A stretch of 64,000 bases of DNA. It comes from Chloroflexota bacterium (GTDB lineage: Bacteria > Chloroflexota > Anaerolineae > Aggregatilineales > J027). The notes under the pieces are model-generated. The model was not told where the DNA came from and ran no database searches. It saw only the letters and a program-made list of their open reading frames with translations. The first letter of the stretch is position 1, and every line of letters begins with the position of its first letter. Below are positions 1 to 7,814 of this stretch, piece by piece. The position numbers were made by a program, and so were the translations under genes. The stretch is from the NCBI GenBank assembly GCA_013112715.1, contig JABFGB010000009.1, positions 1 to 64,000 of the forward strand, read 5' to 3'.

Positions 1-11
1 ATTGAATTTAC

Positions 12-46
12 AAAGAGGCCATCTTGAATCTGGCCTCTTTTTGTTT
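12..46 (+). terminator. Intrinsic terminator at the window edge
   Basis: A perfect 10-bp stem (aaagaggcca, 12-21, with tggcctcttt, 31-40) is followed by a T-rich run. It probably ends a gene that lies before position 1. Confidence 0.75.
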
Positions 47-82
47 CCCCATCTACCGAGAATTGCCAGAAACAACAACCAA

Positions 83-248
83 TTATCATCTATGGCAATC
101 TCTGCGAGATTACCTAGTGATAAGCCCCCGTTATCATCGAGTGAGCGTTTTTTGCGAACGGTGCTATCGGGGATAGCACGTGATAACGGCAAATTATCAT
201 CTACGGCAATCGGCGCAGACGATTACCTAGTGATAATGTTGATTATCA
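83..248. repeat. Cluster of nested palindromes in a gene-free stretch
   Basis: Three consecutive imperfect palindromes all begin with TTATCA and end with TGATAA: 83-123, 128-189 and 193-237. The first and third are near-copies of each other, sharing TTATCATCTA.GGCAATC on the left and GATTACCTAGTGATAA on the right. The middle one encloses an inner hairpin, gtgctatc (161-168) with gatagcac (172-179). A last small hairpin spans 231-248. The rest of 1-404 holds no gene I can support; an open frame from position 2 to 271 runs across the palindromes and has no protein character. The cluster could be a REP or MITE remnant, a protein-binding array or a structured RNA. Confidence 0.7.
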
Positions 249-404
249 CGAATAAAGTATTTATACCTTGAATCGGCGAAAAAGGGCAGGGAAATCATCA
301 TTAGGCCGTGTAAAATCCGTAGCACCAAATTCAGTCAAATTCTCTACACTAGCGCCGAAGTTGCATCCTATAAAATCAATCCACACAAAAAGAGGCATCC
401 AAAA

Positions 405-1247
405 ATGTCCGCCGCACGTCTGATTTTTTCTACCGGGTCACTCTACACCCACGACATCGCCTATTGTTATGAAATTGCCGCTGAAGCCGGGTGTGATGGC
501 ATGGAAGTCATGTGTGACGAGCGCTGGTGTACCCGCGACCCCAGCTACCTCAAAAAACTCAGCCAAACTTATGGCCTACCAACGCTTGTACTGCATACTC
601 CGTTCAGTGTTCATCTGATGGGTTGGCAAAATCGGGGCGATCATCTAGGCCGGATTCACCAAACCATTAAACTTGCTCAAGACATAAAAGCGGAGGCGAT
701 TGTTATCCATAACCCGCCGAGTGTCTATCGTTCCGCGCTCGAAACACCAAGTCGCCGCTATTGGCTTCCGTGGAAAACCCCATTTAAGTCAGTCAAAAAT
801 TGGATCGAGAACGAATTGCCCGCCTACCAGAAAACGACCCCAATTAAAATCGCAGTGGAAAACGTGCCGATGGTCAAAATTATGGGCCTTAAAACCGATC
901 CGCACTATTGGAAAGGCATTGAGCAGTGGGCCAATTTGAATGAATATCTGACCCTAGACACCACGCATTGGGCCACCCACAACGTAAAACCACTCGAAGC
1001 CTATGAAGCAGCCAAGGGGCGTGTCTGGCATATCCACCTCAGCAATTATAAAGATGGGCGAGAACATCGGTTGCCCCATCAAGGGGAACTGGATTTGGCG
1101 GGCTTCCTACAAAGGCTGTCACAGGATAATTTTGCGGGGACGGTGTGTCTGGAACTCTACCCCGATTCATTAGGTTTCCAAAACGATGCGACCATTCGTC
1201 AAAATCTGAAGGATAGTGTGACCTTTTGCCGCCAGCATCTCAATTAA
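405..1247 (+). CDS. Sugar phosphate isomerase/epimerase family protein (xylose isomerase-like TIM barrel)
   Basis: 280 residues, the usual size of the AP endonuclease 2/xylose isomerase-like TIM-barrel family. The N-terminal strand is followed by the typical segment on an axis of AAEAGCDGMEV. Candidate metal ligands of the barrel are Glu in IAVENVP (about 152), Asp and His in LDTTHWATH (about 185-192), His in VWHIHLSN (about 210) and Glu near the end in CLELYPDS. The exact substrate cannot be read from the sequence. AGAGG lies 9 bases before the ATG. The gene stands alone and ends at a strong bidirectional terminator. Confidence 0.85.
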   Translation: MSAARLIFSTGSLYTHDIAYCYEIAAEAGCDGMEVMCDERWCTRDPSYLKKLSQTYGLPTLVLHTPFSVHLMGWQNRGDHLGRIHQTIKLAQDIKAEAIVIHNPPSVYRSALETPSRRYWLPWKTPFKSVKNWIENELPAYQKTTPIKIAVENVPMVKIMGLKTDPHYWKGIEQWANLNEYLTLDTTHWATHNVKPLEAYEAAKGRVWHIHLSNYKDGREHRLPHQGELDLAGFLQRLSQDNFAGTVCLELYPDSLGFQNDATIRQNLKDSVTFCRQHLN

Positions 1248-1278
1248 AAATAAGGAGGCTTTGCGACCTCCTTATTTT
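1248..1278. terminator. Bidirectional intrinsic terminator
   Basis: AATAAGGAGG and CCTCCTTATT form a stem around an 8-base loop, with T runs on both sides. It can end both the isomerase-like gene (+) and the peroxidase gene (-). Confidence 0.85.
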
Positions 1279-1325
1279 CAGATCAATCAGTTTAGCGATG
1301 CTCAGGGTAGTAGATTTGTCTATCC

Positions 1326-1360
1326 TAAATTCAGCACGGCGGCTTTAGCCCCGTGTTTTA
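1326..1360. repeat. REP-like hairpin repeat, copy A
   Basis: This is one of three copies in the window (others at 9262-9293 and 16416-16450) of a roughly 30-bp element with core attcagcacgg.ggctt.agcccc. CACGG.GGCT and AGCC.CCGTG form the hairpin arms. It lies between the ends of two convergent genes. Confidence 0.75.
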
Positions 1361-1371
1361 GTATCAACCCA

Positions 1372-3765
1372 CTATCCCAGTAGCTTGCCGAGATTATTCC
1401 AAAATTGGAAGACGATTCGCTGGGCAAATTCGGGCCAATTTTCACCGGGCAGAATGGGCGGGAACATCTTGGCCCCCGGCTGGTCAAACACATTGCCATA
1501 CCCCGTCGTATCCCACAAAATATCCGACCCCGGCAGGCCCGCGTCGGTTACTTCTTCACTGGGGTCATATCCGTTATTTTTGAACTCGTTGTCATATACA
1601 CGGTTATATTCCGAATACGGCCCAATGTCGCCAATCTCGTTTTCTTCATAGGCCTGATACAGTGACACAATCGCCAACCCACCGCTTCGATTATTTTCGA
1701 TGCGGTTGTTATAAAACTCGGAATGGTCGGTTGCCATCACCAAAATACCTGTTCCAACAGGCACATCTCCCACAATGGAACCGGGGGTTGCATCGTCTTT
1801 GCTGCGATTGTTGTCATGGACATAGTTATCGTGGACTTTGATATTCTCCGACACCCGCGAATGAAGATTGGGCAATAGGAATACCAAAATTCCACCGACA
1901 TTATTCCATGACTCATTATCATATACGTCAGCATTCACCGAATTTTCGATTTCAATGCCAGTTAGGTTGTCATAGGCCAAATTATTGCGCACCACAATAT
2001 CCTGCGATTGGCCCACATAAATGCCAGCATCTGTGGCTTGGGTCACGACCGTACATTCCACCAAGACGTCATTGCTGCGAACCGGGTACACGCCATACAA
2101 TCCGGTATTGGCAGTGAATAAATGTCGCAACGTCACGCCACGTACCCCTTCGACCAACACCCCATTGCCCGTGAAATTGCGCGCCACGAAATATTCCATG
2201 CGGAAATTATTGCCAGATGCAATCACCCCGTCGGTTAAATCGCGTACTCCGTCACCATCAATATCACCTTCCAAAATCGGCCAATTGGGGGCGGCGTCGC
2301 CTTCGGGCCACATTTTTTCCGGAGATTGAATGGGGCAACTATCCGGTTCATCCACCATGCCACGCAGGGTGATGTCACTCAAATCAATCAACACACGCTC
2401 TCGATAAATCCCCGGCGGCACCAAGATGGTATCCCCCTGCACAGCGCAATCTACTGCCTGTTGAATGGTCTGCCCCTCTCGCACAGTCACCGTCTTAGCG
2501 GCATCATCGCGTTCACAACTAGGTCGTTCATTCGGCTCGGATTGGAATTGAGCCAAGACCTCGCGGGCTGGATTGTCCATCGGCTCGACCAGATTTTCCG
2601 CGCCAGAGGGTACGCTGGTCGGAATGATAACGCGCCCGTCTTCATCCACATAATTCAACCCTTCGCGCAAATTCTCTGGGATGGTCTCATCCGTGAGTGA
2701 ATAAAGGAACGCGACAATATCGGCCTTTTCTTGGTCGGACAGTGTGAACCCCGGCGCGACAAACCGATCTACCTCTGCCCCCTCAAAACCAACCCCACGC
2801 CCCGCACCCTTGCTGTAAAAATCAATAATGTCTTCCAGCGAGGTATAGTACCCGTTGTGCATATATGGGCCGCTCAGTACCACATTACGCAGGGTTGGAA
2901 TCTTGAAGGCATAGGGCTGACCATCCGGGTAAGCATCACCAACCCCCCGGTCATCCGTCCCATTATCCGGCACGCCAACTACTTTGAAATTTTCATCTAC
3001 AAAGGCTGGCAGAGCATGGCATTCAAAACAGCGGGTCCCCGCCGAACGGAAAATACCTAAGCCGCGCCGTTGTTGGGTGGTCAGGGCATCAAAATTGCCT
3101 GCCACGTATCGGTCAAAGGCCGAATCATTGCTCACTAGGGTACGCTCAAACGTCGCAAGGGCCGTAGCGATGTTATCCGCTGTGATGCCATCGTCAAATA
3201 GGCTTTCAAATTGCGTCTGATAGGCTTCAATTGCCTCTAGCTCGGTGATCAATTCCTCAAGGTCTTGGTTCATCTCGTTTTCAGCCGTCAGCGGGACAAT
3301 CAACTGCTCCTCAAGGCTGCTGGCCCGACCATCCCAGAAAAATGAGTCGCTATAGGTCACATTCCACAGCGTCGGCACGTTGCGGGTCAGTTCCTGACCC
3401 TCTGGCCCAATTCCAGTCGTCTGCCCATTGCTAAAGCCCATATCAGGGTGATGGCAGTTAGCACAGGCATAGTCGTTATTGCCAGACAGCACGGGGTCAA
3501 AAAACAATTGATAACCCAGATTGGCAATCGCGGGGTCTACTTCGCCATTCGGCTGAGGCCATTCACGCTGCAAGCCAGTCCACGACGGCTCAATATTATT
3601 GGCACCCACGCCCCAATCAGCCTCGGCAATTTTGGTATCTTCCTCAATCGGCAGAAGCGCTAACACAACGACGGACAAAATACAGAGGTCAACCAGAATA
3701 AATAAAGCCCATGCCCAACAGGGTAGGCGGCGCTTTTTCATCGTCGGTGATTCATTCGACATCAT
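1372..3765 (-). CDS. Di-haem cytochrome c peroxidase (MauG/CcpA family) fused to a right-handed beta-helix domain
   Basis: 797 residues. A basic start and one hydrophobic segment (about 15-40) anchor or export the protein. Residues about 75-365 are a MauG/CcpA-type di-haem domain with CxxCH motifs at 101-105 (CANCH) and 246-250 (CFECH) and the family's YMHNG motif at 301-305. Residues about 425-760 are a parallel beta-helix of the NosD/pectate-lyase-like type: it starts with TVTVREGQTIQQAVDCA and continues with repeated NDV/DN turns (YVARNFTGNG, VRNNLAYDNLTGIEIENS). Peroxidases of this family normally end near residue 350, so the C-terminal half is an addition. It is last in a minus operon with a lipoprotein cytochrome c and a methyltransferase. 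Peroxide reduction or protein oxidation outside the cell is inference. Confidence 0.88.
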   Translation of the reverse strand: MMSNESPTMKKRRLPCWAWALFILVDLCILSVVVLALLPIEEDTKIAEADWGVGANNIEPSWTGLQREWPQPNGEVDPAIANLGYQLFFDPVLSGNNDYACANCHHPDMGFSNGQTTGIGPEGQELTRNVPTLWNVTYSDSFFWDGRASSLEEQLIVPLTAENEMNQDLEELITELEAIEAYQTQFESLFDDGITADNIATALATFERTLVSNDSAFDRYVAGNFDALTTQQRRGLGIFRSAGTRCFECHALPAFVDENFKVVGVPDNGTDDRGVGDAYPDGQPYAFKIPTLRNVVLSGPYMHNGYYTSLEDIIDFYSKGAGRGVGFEGAEVDRFVAPGFTLSDQEKADIVAFLYSLTDETIPENLREGLNYVDEDGRVIIPTSVPSGAENLVEPMDNPAREVLAQFQSEPNERPSCERDDAAKTVTVREGQTIQQAVDCAVQGDTILVPPGIYRERVLIDLSDITLRGMVDEPDSCPIQSPEKMWPEGDAAPNWPILEGDIDGDGVRDLTDGVIASGNNFRMEYFVARNFTGNGVLVEGVRGVTLRHLFTANTGLYGVYPVRSNDVLVECTVVTQATDAGIYVGQSQDIVVRNNLAYDNLTGIEIENSVNADVYDNESWNNVGGILVFLLPNLHSRVSENIKVHDNYVHDNNRSKDDATPGSIVGDVPVGTGILVMATDHSEFYNNRIENNRSGGLAIVSLYQAYEENEIGDIGPYSEYNRVYDNEFKNNGYDPSEEVTDAGLPGSDILWDTTGYGNVFDQPGAKMFPPILPGENWPEFAQRIVFQFWNNLGKLLG

Positions 3766-3795
3766 AAATTCAATTCCCCCTTATGGCTCAAAAAT

Positions 3796-4404
3796 TTATT
3801 TAATGGCAAAACCTGCAATATGCGGCGCAACCGGCCCTTCTGGCATACGAAAATGCTCGATTTGTACCTCGCTAAACCCCGCCGCCTCAATCACCGTCCA
3901 TGTTTCACGGTTAAGATTACAGCCATCCCCAAACCATTTCCAAGCGGGGTTGAGAATCCCTTGATAGCGGCGTAAACCCGATCCACGTGGCGCGGCGACA
4001 TGCTCGAAAAACACAAATCGTCCCCCCGGTTTTAACACGCGCACGATTTCGGCAAGGAGACTGGCCTGATTCGGCACGGAACACAAGACCAACGTGCTGA
4101 CCACATGATCCACACTGGCATCCTCGGCAGGTAATTGTTTCCCGTCCAATTCCCGCAACTCTACTGGAAAACCCAAACGTTCGGCTTGTTGATGCAGATA
4201 GGGGTGCATATGCGGATTTGGCTCAACCCCAATCCAACGAATGTCAGAAGGGAAATAGGCCAAGTTGGGACCAGCCCCGGGACCAATCTCCAAAACCGTT
4301 CCTGATATATCTTTAAATAAGCGACGTTTGTGAGAAATGGTCAGTTCATCGTCTTGGACTCGGGCCATAAAATAGGCAAATAGGCGTTTCTGTATTCCCG
4401 CCAT
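3796..4404 (-). CDS. Class I SAM-dependent methyltransferase
   Basis: About 202 residues. The SAM-binding motif I is LEIGPGAGPNL, followed by an acidic residue at the next strand end (WIGVEPNPHM) and the later motifs DHVVSTLVLCSV and LKPGGRFVFFEHV, as in UbiE-like or phospholipid-type methyltransferases. Three ATG codons lie in a row at 4402-4410. The Shine-Dalgarno sequence AAGGGAA directly abuts the first, so the third (spacing 6) is the best start. It sits 11 bases after the cytochrome c gene and 30 bases before the peroxidase gene on the same strand. The substrate is unknown. Confidence 0.85.
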   Translation of the reverse strand: MAGIQKRLFAYFMARVQDDELTISHKRRLFKDISGTVLEIGPGAGPNLAYFPSDIRWIGVEPNPHMHPYLHQQAERLGFPVELRELDGKQLPAEDASVDHVVSTLVLCSVPNQASLLAEIVRVLKPGGRFVFFEHVAAPRGSGLRRYQGILNPAWKWFGDGCNLNRETWTVIEAAGFSEVQIEHFRMPEGPVAPHIAGFAIK

Positions 4405-4415
4405 CATCATTTCCC

Positions 4416-4808
4416 TTAATCTAATGTCATCAGATAGGCCACCAGATAGTTGACATCATCGGATGTTAATTGATTCGCAAAGTTCTGCTGCATCATCCCC
4501 TCCGCAAAATCTGGCACCGTGAAGTCATTAGGATAGAGAATGGACTCGCGGATATAATCCTCAGCGGAAAGCCCTTCTATACGGGTGGCTGCGCGGGTGG
4601 CAATTCCTTCCAGCGATGGCCCAACGACCACACGATCTCCCTTAACGGCATGGCAGGTTGCGCAATTGGTCTTAAAAACCTGCTCCCCACGCCCCGCATC
4701 CGAATTGGGGTCTAGTTGCGGTTCTGAATTTCCTCCACTTTTCTTACCCCCGCCGCACCCCACCAGCAGGCTTAAACAAAAAACAGTAAGCAACAATAAT
4801 CTACGCAT
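4416..4808 (-). CDS. Lipoprotein c-type cytochrome, single haem
   Basis: 130 residues. A lipoprotein signal peptide ends at LLVGC (Cys18), followed by a Gly/Ser linker. One haem site CATCH sits at about 49-53, and a methionine in MMQQNF near residue 104 is the likely sixth ligand. The size and the GRGEQVFKTNCATCH opening are typical of small class I cytochromes c that shuttle electrons outside the membrane. It is the first gene of the operon with the methyltransferase and the di-haem peroxidase, so it is a natural electron donor for the peroxidase (inference). A GGAGGGGG ribosome site precedes the ATG. Confidence 0.88.
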   Translation of the reverse strand: MRRLLLLTVFCLSLLVGCGGGKKSGGNSEPQLDPNSDAGRGEQVFKTNCATCHAVKGDRVVVGPSLEGIATRAATRIEGLSAEDYIRESILYPNDFTVPDFAEGMMQQNFANQLTSDDVNYLVAYLMTLD

Positions 4809-4865
4809 CTTGCTCAGATGCCCCCTCCTTTCCTTTGCGATGGTTATTGTACCGGAGTGTCCCCT

Positions 4866-4900
4866 AGAAACAAAAACAGCCCCGGGGTTGCCGAGGCTGC
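4866..4900 (-). terminator. Intrinsic terminator after pilin copy 1
   Basis: Read on the minus strand, CAGCCTCGG pairs with CCGGGGCTG (one G-T pair) and is followed by TTTTTGTTT. The same terminator occurs after pilin copy 2. Confidence 0.85.
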
Positions 4901-4918
4901 TTTCGAAAAAGACTGAAA

Positions 4919-5065
4919 TTACAGAGAGCGAATAATGCTGGAGAACACATTACCAATGGCGGGGCCGAGCACGACGAGAATGATAATCACGACGACGGCG
5001 ACCAACACGAGGATCAACGCATACTCAACCAGACCTTGACCTTTTTCACGTGGGAGATACAACAT
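4919..5065 (-). CDS. Flp-type (class IVb) pilin, copy 1
   Basis: A 48-residue protein below usual gene-finder cut-offs. After MLYLPREKG comes QGLVEYALILVLVAVVV, the Flp/Fap prepilin signature: Gly at the cleavage site, Glu at +5 and Tyr at +6 of the mature protein, then about 20 hydrophobic residues. A short tail ends in IRSL. An AGGAG ribosome site precedes the ATG. The product is identical to that of copy 2; the ten base differences between the two reading frames are all synonymous. No tad secretion genes (ATPase, TadB/C, prepilin peptidase) are in the window, so assembly must be encoded elsewhere. Confidence 0.9.
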   Translation of the reverse strand: MLYLPREKGQGLVEYALILVLVAVVVIIILVVLGPAIGNVFSSIIRSL

Positions 5066-5107
5066 TGGATATGACTCCTATTTCAATGAAATTGAATGAT
5101 AGAATAA

Positions 5108-5137
5108 AGTATACCCCAGACAAAAATTAAAAATCAA
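5108..5137 (-). promoter_or_regulatory. Promoter of pilin copy 1
   Basis: On the minus strand, TTGATT, 18 bases, TATACT. The -35 and -10 hexamers and the spacer length are the same as for copy 2, while most of the spacer sequence has diverged. Confidence 0.7.
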
Positions 5138-5172
5138 CGAATGTTGTGAATCTTTACGAATCTTTAACACCT

Positions 5173-5208
5173 CAAAACAAAAACAGCCCCGGGGTTGCCG
5201 AGGCTGCT
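5173..5208 (-). terminator. Intrinsic terminator after pilin copy 2
   Basis: Same hairpin as at 4866-4900 (CAGCCTCGG with CCGGGGCTG, then TTTTTG). It separates the two pilin units. Confidence 0.85.
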
Positions 5209-5227
5209 TCTGAGAAGATCGTCAGAA

Positions 5228-5374
5228 TTACAGTGAACGGATGATGCTGGAGAACACGTTACCAATGGCGGGGCCGAGCACGACGAGGATGATAATCACA
5301 ACGACGGCGACCAGCACGAGGATCAACGCATATTCGACCAGACCTTGACCTTTTTCACGTGGGAGATACAACAT
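5228..5374 (-). CDS. Flp-type (class IVb) pilin, copy 2
   Basis: 48 residues, protein-identical to copy 1: the G|QGLVEY prepilin cleavage motif, a single hydrophobic helix and a short polar tail. The spacing between the two genes is about 160 bases and includes a complete terminator and promoter, so each unit is transcribed independently. The unit of about 200 bp (terminator, gene, promoter) is a tandem duplication. AGGAG lies 9 bases upstream of the ATG. Confidence 0.9.
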   Translation of the reverse strand: MLYLPREKGQGLVEYALILVLVAVVVIIILVVLGPAIGNVFSSIIRSL

Positions 5375-5414
5375 GTTGAAATGCTCCTATCGCATAATTG
5401 CTGATGATGAGTTG

Positions 5415-5444
5415 AGTATATCATCTAACTTGCGTAAAAATCAA
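5415..5444 (-). promoter_or_regulatory. Promoter of pilin copy 2
   Basis: On the minus strand, TTGATT, 18-base spacer, TATACT, about 40 bases before the ATG. Confidence 0.7.
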
Positions 5445-5490
5445 CACAATTTTCATGAATATCTTATGAATTTCTTCAGACTAGGATATG

Positions 5491-7701
5491 TCATCCTCCC
5501 AACCGCCACGCCAACGCACTCCAACGCCGTGCCACCTCATTATTATTAACGGCAATCGCAATGGCTTTGCGTGTACCAACCAAAACGACCATTTTCTTGG
5601 CGCGGGTGATCGCGGTATACAACAAATTGCGCTGCAACATCATATAGTGCTGGGTCAAAATCGGCATGACCACCACTGGGTATTCAGCCCCCTGACTTTT
5701 GTGGACAGAAATAGCGAAGGCATGAACCAATTCATCGGCTTCTAGCCAATCGTACATGACCATGCGCCCATCAATCATCACATTCAGCACATGTTCCTGC
5801 ATATCAATACTGTGGATACGTCCAATATCGCCATTAAAAACCTCTTTTTCATAATTGTTGCGCGTTTGCATCACCTTATCCCCGACCCGAAACAGTCGTC
5901 CCGCCAATAACTTTTCGGCTTTGCGTCCGGGGGGGTTCAGCCGCTGCTGTAAGGCATCGTTGAGGGCATTCACCCCAATTTTGCCCATATACATCGGGGC
6001 CAACACCTGAATCTCGTCTAGCGGGTCATGCCCAAACTTTTGCGGCACTCGATTCTGCACAATATCTACCAACAATTGAGCGGCTTCTTGGGGGTCTTCT
6101 TCGGCAAAGAAGAAGAAATCATGGCCGTTGTTGCTGGTATCCGGTGTTTGACCATGATTAATGCGATGGGCATTTTGAATAATCATGCTGCCCCCCTCCT
6201 GCCGAAAAATCGTTTCCAAGACGCTCACCGGGCAAATCGCACTACGAATAACATCGCGCAGCACATCGCCTGCCCCCACACTCGGCAGTTGATCTACGTC
6301 CCCCACCAACAATAAATGGGTTTCGGGCCGAATCGCTTTCAGCAGGTTATAAAACAGCACCAGATCAATCATCGAGGCTTCATCCACTACCACCAAATCG
6401 GTATTGAGCGGGTTATCCTCGTTATAAGTAAATCCCTCAGCCGGAGCGAATCCCAAGAGACGGTGAATGGTTTGTGCAGGGTGTCCGGTTGCCTCCGATA
6501 GACGTTTGGCCGCGCGTCCAGTGGGACTGGCAAGTTTAAATTTATGCCCAGTGCTTTCCAAAATGCCGATAATCGTGCGGAGGGTGGTTGTTTTCCCTGT
6601 ACCGGGGCCACCCGTCAAAATCGCCACCTTGTTGGTTAATGCCATATGCACGGCGCGTTTTTGCTGTTCGGAAAGTGACACACCGCCCTCGCTGGTGATG
6701 TTGGCAATCAGCATGTCCCATTTACCCGGCGGCATTAGGCTCAATTTTTGCAGGCGGCTGGTTGGCGTATCCATCATACGGTGTAGGCGTGTAGCAGCAC
6801 CTTTTTCGCTGTAATACATCGCAGCGTGATAGACAACTTGGGTTGGTGTTTCAGTCTCACCAACAGGCAAATCCTCTAAGAACACCTCACCTGAATTGCA
6901 GAGCCGATTGAGCGCCTCATCCAGCAACCCGGCCTCAACTTCGAGCAGTTCTGCCGCGATCTTGAGCAGTTCCTCGGTTGGCATAAACACATGCCCGTTA
7001 TTGGTGGCTTCGTTAAGCGCATACACCAAGCCTGCCGTCAAACGAGTGGGAGCATAAATCGGCAGGCCCAGTTCGCGGGCCAATTTATCGGCTGTTTTAA
7101 AGCCAACCCCATAGATTTCTTTGACCAGATTATAGGGGTCTTGCTGTACCCGCTGAATGGAATCATCCCCATACGTTTTGTAGATGCGGAGGGCCAGCGA
7201 CGTATTAAGGCCATGTCCTTGCAGAAAGATCATCACTTCTTTGATAGTGCGTTGCTCTTGCCATGCTTTGGCGATCAATCCAGCTTTATGTTTACCCACC
7301 CCCGGCACATCACGCACTTTTTCGGGCATCCGGTCTAGGACATCTAATGTCTCGGTACCGAAAAAATCCACGATCTTTTTGGCGGTCTTATCCCCCACGC
7401 CGCGAATGAGGCCACTGCCCAAATAGCGTTGAATCCCCTCAATAGTGGCAGGTCGCAATTGGGTGACGGTTTCGGCCTTAAACTGCTGCCCATGCACCGG
7501 ATGGTTGGTCCACTGGCCCGTAAAGCGCACCCGTTCACCCGGTTGCAATTCAGGCATCGTGCCAACCACCGTCATTAAGGTATCTCCCCGCCGATTGAGA
7601 GGGGGTTGATCCGGGGCAAGCCGCAGCACACAGTAGCCTGTATCGGTGCTGTAGTAGGTGATTCTTTCAATGTTGCCTTCAAGCGAATTTTCAGTAATCA
7701 T
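5491..7701 (-). CDS. recD2: RecD2-type 5'-3' DNA helicase (RecD/YrrC family)
   Basis: 736 residues, the usual size of RecD2. Residues 1-85 form an OB-like N-terminal part, 90-215 hold helix-hairpin-helix segments (GVGDKTAKKI, VPGVGKHKAG), and 340-736 are an SF1B helicase core. Walker A is GGPGTGKTTT (363-372), Walker B is VVVDEASMID, and later motifs include GDVDQLPSVGAGDVL, the FRQ motif (TIFRQEG) and VHKSQGAEYPVV near the C-terminus. It lacks RecB/RecC partners here, as is normal for RecD2, which acts alone in DNA repair. The ATG at 7699-7701 gives the family's N-terminus. Confidence 0.93.
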   Translation of the reverse strand: MITENSLEGNIERITYYSTDTGYCVLRLAPDQPPLNRRGDTLMTVVGTMPELQPGERVRFTGQWTNHPVHGQQFKAETVTQLRPATIEGIQRYLGSGLIRGVGDKTAKKIVDFFGTETLDVLDRMPEKVRDVPGVGKHKAGLIAKAWQEQRTIKEVMIFLQGHGLNTSLALRIYKTYGDDSIQRVQQDPYNLVKEIYGVGFKTADKLARELGLPIYAPTRLTAGLVYALNEATNNGHVFMPTEELLKIAAELLEVEAGLLDEALNRLCNSGEVFLEDLPVGETETPTQVVYHAAMYYSEKGAATRLHRMMDTPTSRLQKLSLMPPGKWDMLIANITSEGGVSLSEQQKRAVHMALTNKVAILTGGPGTGKTTTLRTIIGILESTGHKFKLASPTGRAAKRLSEATGHPAQTIHRLLGFAPAEGFTYNEDNPLNTDLVVVDEASMIDLVLFYNLLKAIRPETHLLLVGDVDQLPSVGAGDVLRDVIRSAICPVSVLETIFRQEGGSMIIQNAHRINHGQTPDTSNNGHDFFFFAEEDPQEAAQLLVDIVQNRVPQKFGHDPLDEIQVLAPMYMGKIGVNALNDALQQRLNPPGRKAEKLLAGRLFRVGDKVMQTRNNYEKEVFNGDIGRIHSIDMQEHVLNVMIDGRMVMYDWLEADELVHAFAISVHKSQGAEYPVVVMPILTQHYMMLQRNLLYTAITRAKKMVVLVGTRKAIAIAVNNNEVARRWSALAWRLGG

Positions 7702-7754
7702 GCCTCGTATCCTTAAAGCCGCGTGATGTCACATCATAGCTGATTAAACGGGGG

Positions 7755-7782
7755 TTGCGCTATCCCTATTGGTCGTTATAGT
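7755..7782 (+). promoter_or_regulatory. Promoter of the double-Nudix gene
   Basis: TTGCGC, 16 bases, TATAGT. It overlaps the possible TTG start at 7782, which supports the ATG at 7815 as the true start. Confidence 0.55.
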
Positions 7783-7814
7783 TGTACCGCACTCATATAG
7801 TTTTCGGAGTATCC

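Noticed and set aside
83-248. Possible CRISPR array or integron attC sites
   Set aside because: The repeats are palindromic with different inner parts, not equal repeats with unique spacers, and lack the GTTRRRY core of attC. No cas or integrase gene is near.
2-271. Open frame of 89 codons at the left edge
   Set aside because: It runs across the terminator and the palindrome cluster, has no ribosome site and no protein-like composition.
7782-7814. TTG start of the double-Nudix gene
   Set aside because: The TTG overlaps the -10 box of the likely promoter, and the ATG at 7815 has a proper ribosome site.
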